A model generated the notes under the pieces. The model saw only the letters and a list, made by a program, of their open reading frames with translations. It searched no databases and was not told the origin of the DNA. DNA of 17,927 bases, from contig DMOI01000059.1 in the NCBI GenBank assembly GCA_003452395.1, positions 1 through 17,927 on the forward strand, read 5' to 3'. The DNA comes from Clostridiales bacterium. GTDB lineage: Bacteria > Bacillota > Clostridia > Lachnospirales > UBA12420. Below, piece by piece: positions 6,641 to 14,262 of this stretch. Each line of letters starts with the position of its first letter. Within the stretch, counting starts at the first letter, position 1. Position numbers and translations under genes: made by a program.

Positions 6641-6979
6641 TTACATTTTGTTACATTCATCTGCACACATAACACAAACGCTTGCACATTCTTTGCAATG
6701 CGCATCTTCAAACATATCGCACTCGCTTGCACATTTACTGCAAATAGAAGCACAAACCTTACAATGGTCAGTTACAAATTGTGCATCCATAGACATAAGA
6801 GAAGCAGACATTTGACACATCATAGCACATTCTACAAGAACCTTTATGCAATTTGCTCTTTCCTGTACATTGTCTTCTTTTAAACATGCATCAAAACATT
6901 CATAACAAGCCTGAGCACATTTTACACATGCTGCTATACAAGCTTGATATTTATCAGTTGTTGCGGTTACTATACCCAA
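6641..6979 (-). CDS. Cys-rich four-helix-bundle copper-binding (Csp-like, DUF326) protein
   Basis: Small soluble protein of 112 residues with 19 cysteines (C14, 18, 21, 25, 28, 32, 44, 51, 55, 73, 76, 80, 83, 87, 95, 98, 102, 105, 109). They are spaced 3-4 apart so that they line one face of amphipathic helices, e.g. CIAACVKCAQACYECFDAC and CKVCASICSKCASEC. This is the pattern of the DUF326/copper storage protein family (Csp1/Csp3), whose four-helix bundles hold many Cu(I) ions through thiolates. There is no signal peptide, so it is probably cytosolic like Csp3. The start is TTG 6977-6979 with AAAGGAGG (6988-6995) 8 nt upstream. It is divergent from the copper export operon, which supports copper buffering. 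Fewer ligands on the second helix (C44, C51, C55) suggest lower capacity than the best-studied Csp proteins; that is inference. Confidence 0.88.
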   Translation of the reverse strand: MGIVTATTDKYQACIAACVKCAQACYECFDACLKEDNVQERANCIKVLVECAMMCQMSASLMSMDAQFVTDHCKVCASICSKCASECDMFEDAHCKECASVCVMCADECNKM

Positions 6980-7039
6980 TATAATCGCCTCCTTTCTTGG
7001 AACATATATACAAAAGTATTATTATCCCAAAGTTCGTTT

Positions 7040-7069
7040 ATTATACAATCAATCAACGATTGGTTTAAA
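7040..7069 (-). promoter_or_regulatory. Putative promoter of the Cys-rich copper-protein gene
   Basis: Perfect TATAAT on the minus strand (7040-7045), preceded after 18 bp by TTTAAA (7064-7069). The spacer contains the dyad CAATC...GATTG, a possible operator. Confidence 0.45.
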
Positions 7070-7228
7070 ATGTAGAAATCTGACGAAATATGCATGGAAA
7101 CCAGAGAAGACTAGAATAATTCACAAGTTGAAAATTCAAGTCTTTTTTCTTGAAAAATTTATATAGTAATAGTGCAGCAAATAAAAACAAGCAAAAGTGT
7201 CATAAAAAGAGAGTGCAAAATCTTATAT

Positions 7229-7261
7229 CTTCATAAAACCTTCATAATTATGTGATAAAAT
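7229..7261 (+). promoter_or_regulatory. Copper operon promoter with 11-bp direct repeats
   Basis: Two copies of CTTCATAA (7229-7236 and 7240-7247) with exactly 11 bp between starts lie directly upstream of an extended -10, TGATAAAAT (TG 7253-7254, TAAAAT 7256-7261). There is no good -35, as expected of an activator-dependent promoter. Tandem direct repeats near one helical turn are the usual sites of OmpR/PhoB-family regulators, and such a regulator is encoded by the third gene of this operon. Confidence 0.55.
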
Positions 7262-7298
7262 GTTAGTAGAGATTAAATAGAATGAAGGGAGAGGGTTT

Positions 7299-8699
7299 GT
7301 GATGAAATTAGAGGGCAAAATATTAAAAATAGAGGGTATGACTTGTGTTAGCTGTGAGAGGAAAATAGAGAAAGAGCTACAGAAGTTAGATGGGATAATA
7401 GAGGTAAAAGCTAGTTATGAAAATTCAAGTGTTATAACTAAATTTGATTCTAATGTTATTAACTTACATAAGATAACGGATACTATAGAAAAAGCAGGCT
7501 ATAAATTAAAAGCTGGAGAACAAAAAATGTCTATGGAACAACTATTGGGTATAGGTATAATAATATTTGCTATATACATGATTATTAATAGTACTATTGG
7601 ATTTAATTTTATACCAGAAGTAAGCCAAAATATGAGTTATGGTATATTATTTGTAGTTGGACTTTTAACTTCCTTGCATTGTATAGCTATGTGTGGAGGC
7701 ATTAATTTATCTCAGTGCGTGTCATACAAAGTTACAGAGGAAAAGTCTAAGTTTTCTAAGCTTAAACCAAGCTTTTTATACAATGTAGGGAGAGTTATGT
7801 CTTATACAATAATAGGTGGAATTGTAGGTATGCTAGGGGGTATTATTAGTTTCTCAGGTTCAGCAAAAGGTTTAGTTGCGATAATGGCAGGTGTGTTTAT
7901 GGTCGTTATGGGACTTAATATGTTAAATATATTTCCATGGTTTAGAAAGATAAACATAAGGATGCCTAAAATATTTGCAAATAAGATTCATAGTAGCAAA
8001 GGGCATGGACCATTTTATGTTGGATTACTAAATGGACTAATGCCTTGCGGACCACTTCAAACAATGCAGTTATATGCACTCGGAACTGGTAGCTTTATAG
8101 CTGGAGCTACATCGATGTTTGTGTTTAGTTTGGGGACTGTTCCTTTGATGTTTGGATTTGGAGCTATTAGTTCAATACTTAGCAAGAGGTTTACCCAAAA
8201 TATGCTAAAGGTTAGTGCAGTCCTTGTAATGATTTTGGGTATAATAATGGTAGATAGGGGACTGAATTTGTCAGGGCTCGACTTAGCTATTGCAGCTCCA
8301 CAGGAGGTAAGTAGTAGAAGTGATAACATAGCAAAAGTGGAGGAAAATGTTCAGTACGTAAGCACGACTATGGATGGAGGGGACTATACACACATTGTAG
8401 TACAAAAAGGTATACCTGTAAAATGGACGATAACAGCAACAAGTGATGATTTAAATGGATGTAATAATCCTATGACTATTCCAAAATATAATATAGTAAA
8501 AAAACTAGTTCCAGGTGAAAACATAATAGAGTTTACCCCAGAAGAGGAAGGAAATATAGTATATACTTGCTGGATGGGTATGGTTAGAAGTACGATAAAG
8601 GTTGTGGGAGATGTTAATAAAGTAGATATATGGGAAACAGAGCAAGAAGTGGATGAGTACGGAACTGGAGCAGGTCTTGGCGGTTGTTGTGGGGGTTGA
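7299..8699 (+). CDS. HMA - SafE/DsbD-like membrane - cupredoxin-like fusion protein, predicted copper transport
   Basis: A 466-residue protein with three parts. Residues 5-72 are a heavy-metal-associated domain with the Cu(I) motif GMTCVSC (C16, C19). Residues ~82-325 are a polytopic SafE/UreH-type domain with two inverted halves, marked by SLHCIAMCGG (C128, C132) and GLLNGLMPCGPLQTMQLYALGTG (C250). Residues ~340-438 are a cupredoxin-like beta domain, with C388 in LNGCNNPM and C424/M426/M428 in YTCWMGM. The tail ends GGCCGG (C463, C464). The likely role is moving or handing over Cu(I) across the membrane, with the cupredoxin outside. Start: GTG 7299 or ATG 7302, both served by GGGAG 7287-7291. 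First gene of the copper operon, 46 bases before copA. The family is often labelled 'sulfite exporter'; the metal motifs and neighbours argue for copper instead. Confidence 0.85.
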   Translation: MMKLEGKILKIEGMTCVSCERKIEKELQKLDGIIEVKASYENSSVITKFDSNVINLHKITDTIEKAGYKLKAGEQKMSMEQLLGIGIIIFAIYMIINSTIGFNFIPEVSQNMSYGILFVVGLLTSLHCIAMCGGINLSQCVSYKVTEEKSKFSKLKPSFLYNVGRVMSYTIIGGIVGMLGGIISFSGSAKGLVAIMAGVFMVVMGLNMLNIFPWFRKINIRMPKIFANKIHSSKGHGPFYVGLLNGLMPCGPLQTMQLYALGTGSFIAGATSMFVFSLGTVPLMFGFGAISSILSKRFTQNMLKVSAVLVMILGIIMVDRGLNLSGLDLAIAAPQEVSSRSDNIAKVEENVQYVSTTMDGGDYTHIVVQKGIPVKWTITATSDDLNGCNNPMTIPKYNIVKKLVPGENIIEFTPEEEGNIVYTCWMGMVRSTIKVVGDVNKVDIWETEQEVDEYGTGAGLGGCCGG

Positions 8700-8745
8700 C
8701 AAACTTAGGAAAATATGTTAAAAATATAATAAGGTGGTGCGACTA

Positions 8746-10944
8746 ATGAAAAAGCAAATATATAAAATATCAGGAATGACATGTGCATCTTGTGTGGCAA
8801 GAATCGAAAAAAAGCTAAGTAAATTAGATGGCGTACAGAGCGCAGGTATTAATCTTGCTACAGAAAAGGCAACAGTTGATTATGATAACTCTAAAATAAA
8901 AGATATTGACGTTATTAATACTATTATACAGCTTGGATATGGAGCCCAGTTAGATGAAGATTTAACACGTGATAAGGAAAAAGAGCAAAGAGAAGCAGAA
9001 GTAAAAAGACTAAAAATGGAGTTGTTAATATCAGCATTACTCAGTTCTCCACTTATTGTGGCAATGATTTTGGCATTACTTAATATAAGGGTGGACTTTT
9101 TACACAATGAATATTTCCAACTAGTTATAGCGACACCAGTCCAGTTTATAATAGGATTTAGGTTTTATAAAAATGCGTATCATGCTATTAAATCAAAAAG
9201 TAGCAATATGGATGTTTTAATATCTATGGGAACATCAGCTGCATATTTTCTTAGCGTATACAATGTGTTTTTTCAAACTTTGGAACAAGGTACTATGATG
9301 AAGGATTTATATTTTGAGGCTTCAGCGGTAATTATTACACTTGTTTTATTAGGCAAATATTTAGAAGCAGTTGCGAAAGGTAAAACGTCTGAGGCGATAA
9401 AAAAGCTTATCGGTTTACAGCCTAAAACAGCAAGAGTAATAAGAAATGGTGAAGAGATAGATATTTCTATAGAAGAGGTTAAAGTTTACGAAATAATTAT
9501 TGTAAGACCGGGAGAAAAAATACCAGTTGATGGGAAAATTATAGAAGGAAACTCAGCAGTTGATGAGTCAATGCTAACTGGGGAGAGTATGCCGACAAAT
9601 AAGAAGGAAGGCGATACTGTAATAGGTGCAACAATTAATAAATTTGGTGCGTTTAAATTTGAGGCAACCAAGGTAGGTAAGGACACCGCTCTCGCACAAA
9701 TAATTAAGCTAGTTGAAGATGCTCAAGGCTCAAAAGCACCGATACAAAAAATCGCTGATCAAGTTTCAGGTATATTTGTACCAGTGGTGATAGGCATTGC
9801 TGCGATCACATTTTTAATATGGTTTTTAGCATTTGGTGAATTTACGATGGGAGTGGTTAGCGCGGTTGCTGTACTTGTTATAGCATGTCCTTGTGCACTC
9901 GGACTTGCAACACCTACAGCCATTATGGTTGGGACAGGTAAAGGTGCAGAAAATGGTATATTAATCAAATCTGGTGAGCATTTAGAAACTGCACATAAAA
10001 TAAATGCTATAGTACTAGATAAGACAGGTACGATAACAAAAGGGACACCAGACATAACTGATATAATATCTTTAGGCAAATTCAAAAAACAGGATATATT
10101 GAGGCTTAGTGCGATATCAGAAAAGAAATCGGAGCATCCACTTGGAGTCGCAATATATAAAAATGGAAAAGAAGAGTTTAAGGAAATAAAAGATCCTGAT
10201 AAGTTTGAAGCAATACCAGGACAAGGTGTTTATAGTGAAATAGAAGGTAGACAATTATATATAGGAAATAGAAGACTTATGAAAGATAAAAGCATTGATA
10301 TTTCAAGTATTGAAAATGAAATCACTAAGCTTGAAAGTGAAGGTAAAACAGCAATGCTTATTGTGATAGATAATATTATATCGGGTATAATTGCTGTAGC
10401 GGATACAGTAAAAGAAACATCAAAAGCGGCAATAGAGGAACTAAAGGGTATGGGGATAGAAGTGTATATGATTACTGGAGATAACAGACGAACAGCAGAA
10501 GCTATAGCAAAACAAGTGGGCATTAAGAATGTTTTAGCAGAGGTGTTACCTGAAAATAAAGCTCTTGAGATAGAGAAATTAAAGGAACAAGGAAAAATAG
10601 TAGCAATGGTTGGAGATGGAATAAATGATGCCCCTGCACTTGCGACTGCGGATATAGGAATGGCAATAGGTACAGGAACTGATGTTGCTATTGAAGCGGC
10701 AGATATAACACTTATGAGTGGAGACTTGAGAGCTATACCGGCAGCAATTAGATTATCAAGTAAAACAATAAAAAAGATAAAACAAAATCTGTTTTGGGCA
10801 TTTGTCTACAATATAATTGGAATTCCATTTGCAGCATTTGGCCTGTTAAATCCAATTATTGCAGGTGGAGCAATGGCATTTAGCTCAGTGTCGGTAGTAA
10901 CGAATTCTTTAAGCTTGAAAAGGTTTAAAGTTGTTAATAGATAA
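8746..10944 (+). CDS. copA: Copper-translocating P1B-type ATPase
   Basis: ATP-driven Cu(I) exporter of the inner membrane, 732 residues. One N-terminal HMA domain has GMTCASC (C13, C16). Then come the actuator TGES (278-281), the membrane metal site CPC (381-383), the phosphorylated D425 in DKTGT, the HP motif (SEHPLG, H464) and GDGIND (623-628). YN (688-689) in helix 7 and MxxSS (M710, S713-S714) in helix 8, together with CPC, define the Cu(I) P1B-1 class. ATG 8746 is chosen because AAGGTGG (8731-8737) lies 8 nt before it; the in-frame GTG at 8734 falls inside that site. It sits between the fusion gene and the two-component genes with short gaps (46 and 19 bases). Nothing is missing or truncated. 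Confidence 0.96.
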   Translation: MKKQIYKISGMTCASCVARIEKKLSKLDGVQSAGINLATEKATVDYDNSKIKDIDVINTIIQLGYGAQLDEDLTRDKEKEQREAEVKRLKMELLISALLSSPLIVAMILALLNIRVDFLHNEYFQLVIATPVQFIIGFRFYKNAYHAIKSKSSNMDVLISMGTSAAYFLSVYNVFFQTLEQGTMMKDLYFEASAVIITLVLLGKYLEAVAKGKTSEAIKKLIGLQPKTARVIRNGEEIDISIEEVKVYEIIIVRPGEKIPVDGKIIEGNSAVDESMLTGESMPTNKKEGDTVIGATINKFGAFKFEATKVGKDTALAQIIKLVEDAQGSKAPIQKIADQVSGIFVPVVIGIAAITFLIWFLAFGEFTMGVVSAVAVLVIACPCALGLATPTAIMVGTGKGAENGILIKSGEHLETAHKINAIVLDKTGTITKGTPDITDIISLGKFKKQDILRLSAISEKKSEHPLGVAIYKNGKEEFKEIKDPDKFEAIPGQGVYSEIEGRQLYIGNRRLMKDKSIDISSIENEITKLESEGKTAMLIVIDNIISGIIAVADTVKETSKAAIEELKGMGIEVYMITGDNRRTAEAIAKQVGIKNVLAEVLPENKALEIEKLKEQGKIVAMVGDGINDAPALATADIGMAIGTGTDVAIEAADITLMSGDLRAIPAAIRLSSKTIKKIKQNLFWAFVYNIIGIPFAAFGLLNPIIAGGAMAFSSVSVVTNSLSLKRFKVVNR

Positions 10945-10963
10945 GCTATAAGGAAGTGACTAA

Positions 10964-11665
10964 GTGAACAAGCAAGATATAAAAATTCTTATAGTAGATG
11001 ATGAACCAAAGATTATAGAGGTTGTTAGGTCTTACCTTGAAAAGTCAGATTATATAACTTTTGAAGCTTGCAATGGGAAGAAAGCACTTGAAACTTTCGA
11101 GAAAGTCAGACCCTCATTAGTGATACTCGACTTGATGCTACCTGATATCTCAGGGGAAGACGTGTGTAAGGCACTAAGAAGGATTTCAAAGGTTCCTATA
11201 ATAATGCTAACTGCGAAGGTTGAAGAGGAAAGTATTTTAAGAGGGTTAGACGTAGGTGCTGATGATTATATAACTAAACCATTTAGCCCTAAGCAATTGG
11301 TCGCTAGGGTTATAACTTTACTAAGAAGAAGTGGTGAGGGCAGTAACCTTTTTGCAAATATTATATCTTGGAATAATGAAGAACTAGAAGTAAATATTCT
11401 AAGTCATGAAGTTAAAAAAGATGGAAATATAGTGAACCTAACACCTAATGAATATAAAGTATTTATTACACTTATTAAATACCCTAAAAAAGTATTTACG
11501 AGGGAGGAGCTTGTTATAAGTGCTTTAGGTGAAATGTACGATGGATATGATAGAACAATAGATACGCATATAAAAAACTTGAGACAGAAGCTAGAAGCTG
11601 ACCCGAAAAATTTAAAATATATTTTGACTGTTCATGGTGTAGGATACAAATTTGGGGGTGAGTGA
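10964..11665 (+). CDS. OmpR-family response regulator of the copper operon
   Basis: Two-component regulator of 233 residues. The receiver domain (6-120) has acidic pocket D12-D13, phospho-acceptor D56 in LVILDLMLP, T83 in IIMLTAK and K105 in DDYITKPF. The C-terminal winged-helix DNA-binding domain (~133-232) has LTPNEYKVFITLIKYPKKVFTREEL, YDGYDRTIDTHIKNLRQKLE and ILTVHGVGYKF. Start is GTG 10964 after AAGGAAG. It follows copA by 19 bases and overlaps the kinase gene. Because it lies in the same operon as copper export genes it probably plays the part of CopR/CusR. The direct repeats at 7229-7247 are the natural candidate binding site. Confidence 0.94.
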   Translation: MNKQDIKILIVDDEPKIIEVVRSYLEKSDYITFEACNGKKALETFEKVRPSLVILDLMLPDISGEDVCKALRRISKVPIIMLTAKVEEESILRGLDVGADDYITKPFSPKQLVARVITLLRRSGEGSNLFANIISWNNEELEVNILSHEVKKDGNIVNLTPNEYKVFITLIKYPKKVFTREELVISALGEMYDGYDRTIDTHIKNLRQKLEADPKNLKYILTVHGVGYKFGGE

Positions 11666-13055
11666 TATTAAATATAAATTAAGAACTAAATTATCACTAT
11701 CGTATTTACTTATTACTTTGTTTTGTGTAGGAGCAATTAGTATATTTGCAAATATTTTTTTAGAGAAGCAGTTTAGAGAATACGTAATAAAAAATCAAGA
11801 TTCAAAAAATAAGGAAATCTTGAATATGATTACAAATGAATATTTTAAAAATGGGAAATGGAATTACGATGATATATCAAGTATAGGAATGAATGCACTT
11901 GAAGGTGGGGTAATAATAAAGGTAAAAGACGTGCAAAGCAAAACAATATGGGATGCAACTGTTCATAATAGTGGATTGTGTAATCAGATGATAACACATA
12001 TGTCTCAAAATATGAATAGTAGGTACGGCGATTTTGAAGGTAAATATACAGAAACAACATATCCTATTATGAATATACTTAAACAAGTAGGAACTCTGCA
12101 AATAGGTTATTATGGACCATTTTATTTTGATGATAATGATTTGAGGTTTATTAATACTTTAAATTACTTTCTTATTGGTATAGCTTTATTTTCTTTTGTT
12201 ATTTCTCTATTACTTGGAACGATAATGTCAAGAAGACTAAGTAGTCCGATATCAAGAGTGATAAGTTCATCGAAAATGATATCGAATGGATATTTTGAGG
12301 ATAGGATAACACAGAAGTCTAATATTATAGAGATACACGATTTAATATCGACTATTAACAATCTAGCAGAGACCTTTAAAAATCAAGATAAATTAAGAAA
12401 AAGACTTACTTCTGATATGGCACATGAACTAAGAACTCCTCTCACTACACTCCAAAGTCATTTTGAAGCCATGATAGATGGAGTATGGGAGCCTAATGTT
12501 GAAAGAATCAAGAGCTGTCATGAAGAGATACTTCGTATAAACAGGATGGTTGGTGATTTAGAAAACCTAGCAAAGATTGAAAGCGAGAATATAGTATTAG
12601 ACAAAACAGAGTTCGACTTATCAGAACTTACTCAAAAAATAATAATGAATTTTGAGAGTGACTTTGCAAAAAAGAATATAGAGATTATATATAAAGGCAA
12701 AGAACAATTTATAAACGCGGATAAAGATAAAATTAGTCAAGTATTAATAAACTTGCTATCTAATGTATTAAAATATACAGGAGAAGGTGGAAGGGTCAAT
12801 GTAACTATCAGTGGTATCAAAAATAAAGTTAAAATAACAGTAAAGGATACAGGAGAAGGAATATCAGAAGAAGACTTACCGTATATCTTTGAACGATTTT
12901 ATAGAGTTGACAAATCTAGAAATAGATTAACAGGTGGCTCGGGAATTGGACTCACCATAGTTAAAGCAATAGTAGATGCACATAATGGAAGTATTAAAGT
13001 CAATAGTAAAATTGGTGAAGGTACAGAATTTATAGTTGAGTTATTAAAAGATTAA
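11652..13055 (+). CDS. Membrane sensor histidine kinase, probably copper- or envelope-stress-sensing
   Basis: Kinase of 467 residues. Helix 1 spans ~16-35. The extracytoplasmic sensor spans ~36-168, helix 2 ~170-192 and HAMP ~193-245. HisKA carries H258 in SDMAHELRTPLTTLQSH. HATPase_c carries N367/N371 (NLLSNVLKYT), DTGEG 399-403, FERFYRVDKS and GGSGIGL 428-434. The sensor contains CNQMITHMSQNM (C110, M113, H116, M117, M121), a plausible soft-metal site. The start is uncertain. TTG 11652 has AGGA 7 nt upstream. GTG 11658 is in frame with no good site. ATT 11667 sits ideally behind GGGGGTGAG, where homologous genes would have ATG, giving IKYKLRTKLSLSYLL. The gene overlaps the regulator in any of the first two cases. 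Confidence 0.92.
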   Translation: MGVSDIKYKLRTKLSLSYLLITLFCVGAISIFANIFLEKQFREYVIKNQDSKNKEILNMITNEYFKNGKWNYDDISSIGMNALEGGVIIKVKDVQSKTIWDATVHNSGLCNQMITHMSQNMNSRYGDFEGKYTETTYPIMNILKQVGTLQIGYYGPFYFDDNDLRFINTLNYFLIGIALFSFVISLLLGTIMSRRLSSPISRVISSSKMISNGYFEDRITQKSNIIEIHDLISTINNLAETFKNQDKLRKRLTSDMAHELRTPLTTLQSHFEAMIDGVWEPNVERIKSCHEEILRINRMVGDLENLAKIESENIVLDKTEFDLSELTQKIIMNFESDFAKKNIEIIYKGKEQFINADKDKISQVLINLLSNVLKYTGEGGRVNVTISGIKNKVKITVKDTGEGISEEDLPYIFERFYRVDKSRNRLTGGSGIGLTIVKAIVDAHNGSIKVNSKIGEGTEFIVELLKD

Positions 13056-13085
13056 GGAGCATTTCATAGTGAGATGCTCCTTTTT
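13054..13085 (+). terminator. Terminator of the copper operon
   Basis: AAGGAGCATTTC (13054-13065) / GAGATGCTCCTT (13071-13082), one G-U pair, loop ATAGT, then a T-run to 13085. It overlaps the kinase stop codon, so the operon of four genes ends here. Confidence 0.93.
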
Positions 13086-13110
13086 GGTTACTAGGAAACT
13101 CCTCCGATTT

Positions 13111-13224
13111 TGTCATTGCGAGGAACGAAGCAATCCCATGTTTTATGGAACAAATTAATAGTTCACTTTAGTATTTCGTAAAGAGCAGGGATTGCTTCGT
13201 CGAAAGAACCTCCTCGCAATGACA
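13111..13224. repeat. Palindromic intergenic repeat of the GTCATTGCGAG type
   Basis: The left arm TGTCATTGCGAGGA + CGAAGCAATCCC (13111-13137) is mirrored by GGGATTGCTTCG (13188-13199) and TCCTCGCAATGACA (13211-13224). The right arm has 10 additional bases between the two blocks. The roughly 50-base interior shows no ORF. Elements starting GTCATTGCGAG and containing GAAGCAATC recur in many unrelated bacterial genomes as non-autonomous intergenic repeats. A GC-rich stretch (GCGCGGAGCGC) adjoins on the right. Confidence 0.8.
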
Positions 13225-13288
13225 CACGCGCGGAGCGCTTTTCTTGTTTACGAGGTTGTAATTTGATGAAAAATAAGAAGTTTAAGTA

Positions 13289-13317
13289 TTGAAAAAAATA
13301 AATTAAAATGATATAGT
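13289..13317 (+). promoter_or_regulatory. Promoter of the ABC transporter operon
   Basis: TTGAAA (13289-13294), a 17-bp spacer and TATAGT (13312-13317), 39 bases before the ATPase start. Confidence 0.6.
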
Positions 13318-13356
13318 AAGTATAAAAGCGAAAACTTATATAAGGAGCGTATAAAA

Positions 13357-14262
13357 ATGAATGCAATAGAAGTAAGTAACTTGAGTAAATCCTATGATGG
13401 TAATACGTATGCACTTAATGATGTGAGCTTAGCTATCTCTCAAGGTGAAATTTTTGGATTTTTAGGGCCTAATGGTTCTGGTAAAACTACGACTATAAGA
13501 TTATTAAATGGAATACTAGCAAAGACAAGTGGAAACGCATCAATTCTGGGGCATGATACCTCAAGTGAATGTTCAGAAATTCATAAACTTTGTGGAGTGA
13601 TGACAGAGACTGCACTTATGTATGAAAATTTGACTGGGTTTGAAAACTTAAATTTTTTTGGGAATATGCATAATATGCCGGCTACAAATATAAAAGATAA
13701 AAGTATAGAGCTTTTGAAAGCTTTTGAGTTGGCTGATGCGAAAGACAAAAAGGTGAAGACATATAGCACAGGGATGAAGAGAAGATTATCACTTGCTAGA
13801 GCATTACTACATAGTCCTAAAATATTGTTTCTTGACGAGCCAACTTCGGGGCTCGACCCTGAGTCTGCCAAACATGTGACAAAAATGATACATCAACTTG
13901 CTACCGAGCAAGGCGTAACTATATTTTTGTGTACGCATCAACTTAAATATGCTGAGGAAATATGTACACTATATGGATTTATAGATAAAGGAATTATGCT
14001 AGGATTCGGTAGTTTTGATTCATTACTGAAACAAAAAAACAGTAAAAAATATTTAGAAATAAGAGGAACTAATATTCCAGATATAAATGCATCAATAAAA
14101 ACAGAAGAAGGTAATATAAAAATTCCAGTGAGCTCAGATCAGGAAGTGTCGCAAATAATTTCTGATATATTATCAAGAGGTGGAAAAGTTTACGATGCAA
14201 GGCAAATTGGTTGGAATCTCGAAGATTTATATTTTAGTTTTCAAGAGGAGGTCTTAAAATGA
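13357..14262 (+). CDS. ABC transporter ATP-binding protein
   Basis: Cytosolic ATPase subunit of 301 residues. Walker A GPNGSGKT (37-44), signature region YSTGMKRRLSLARAL (136-150, with STGMK in place of LSGGQ as in many ABC-2 exporters), Walker B ILFLDEP (156-162), D-loop SGLDP and switch H194 (FLCTHQ). The last ~80 residues form an accessory C-terminal domain typical of the NatA/CcmA-like group. Start ATG 13357 follows AAGGAG by 9 nt. The stop overlaps the permease start (ATGA at 14259-14262), so the two are translationally coupled. The probable role is export (sodium, drug or antimicrobial peptide); the substrate cannot be told from sequence. Confidence 0.93.
   Translation: MNAIEVSNLSKSYDGNTYALNDVSLAISQGEIFGFLGPNGSGKTTTIRLLNGILAKTSGNASILGHDTSSECSEIHKLCGVMTETALMYENLTGFENLNFFGNMHNMPATNIKDKSIELLKAFELADAKDKKVKTYSTGMKRRLSLARALLHSPKILFLDEPTSGLDPESAKHVTKMIHQLATEQGVTIFLCTHQLKYAEEICTLYGFIDKGIMLGFGSFDSLLKQKNSKKYLEIRGTNIPDINASIKTEEGNIKIPVSSDQEVSQIISDILSRGGKVYDARQIGWNLEDLYFSFQEEVLK

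Larger units (their letters stand above)
6980..7298. promoter_or_regulatory. Divergent regulatory region of the copper locus
   Basis: Gene-free 319 bases between the Cys-rich gene (minus) and the HMA-SafE operon (plus). On the minus side there is a TATAAT (7040-7045) and a CAATC-N7-GATTG dyad (7046-7062). A small hairpin TTCAAG/CTTGAA lies at 7135-7154. On the plus side there is an extended -10 with an 11-bp direct repeat just upstream. I see no CsoR-like or CopY-like (TACANNTGTA) operator. Confidence 0.6.

Noticed and set aside
7299..8699. Annotation as a sulfite exporter
   Set aside because: The HMA domain, cupredoxin-like C-terminus, Cys/Met motifs and copA neighbour all point to copper rather than sulfite.
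13163..13414. 83-codon minus-strand ORF after the copper operon
   Set aside because: It runs through the palindromic repeat and the ABC promoter region and has no recognisable domain.
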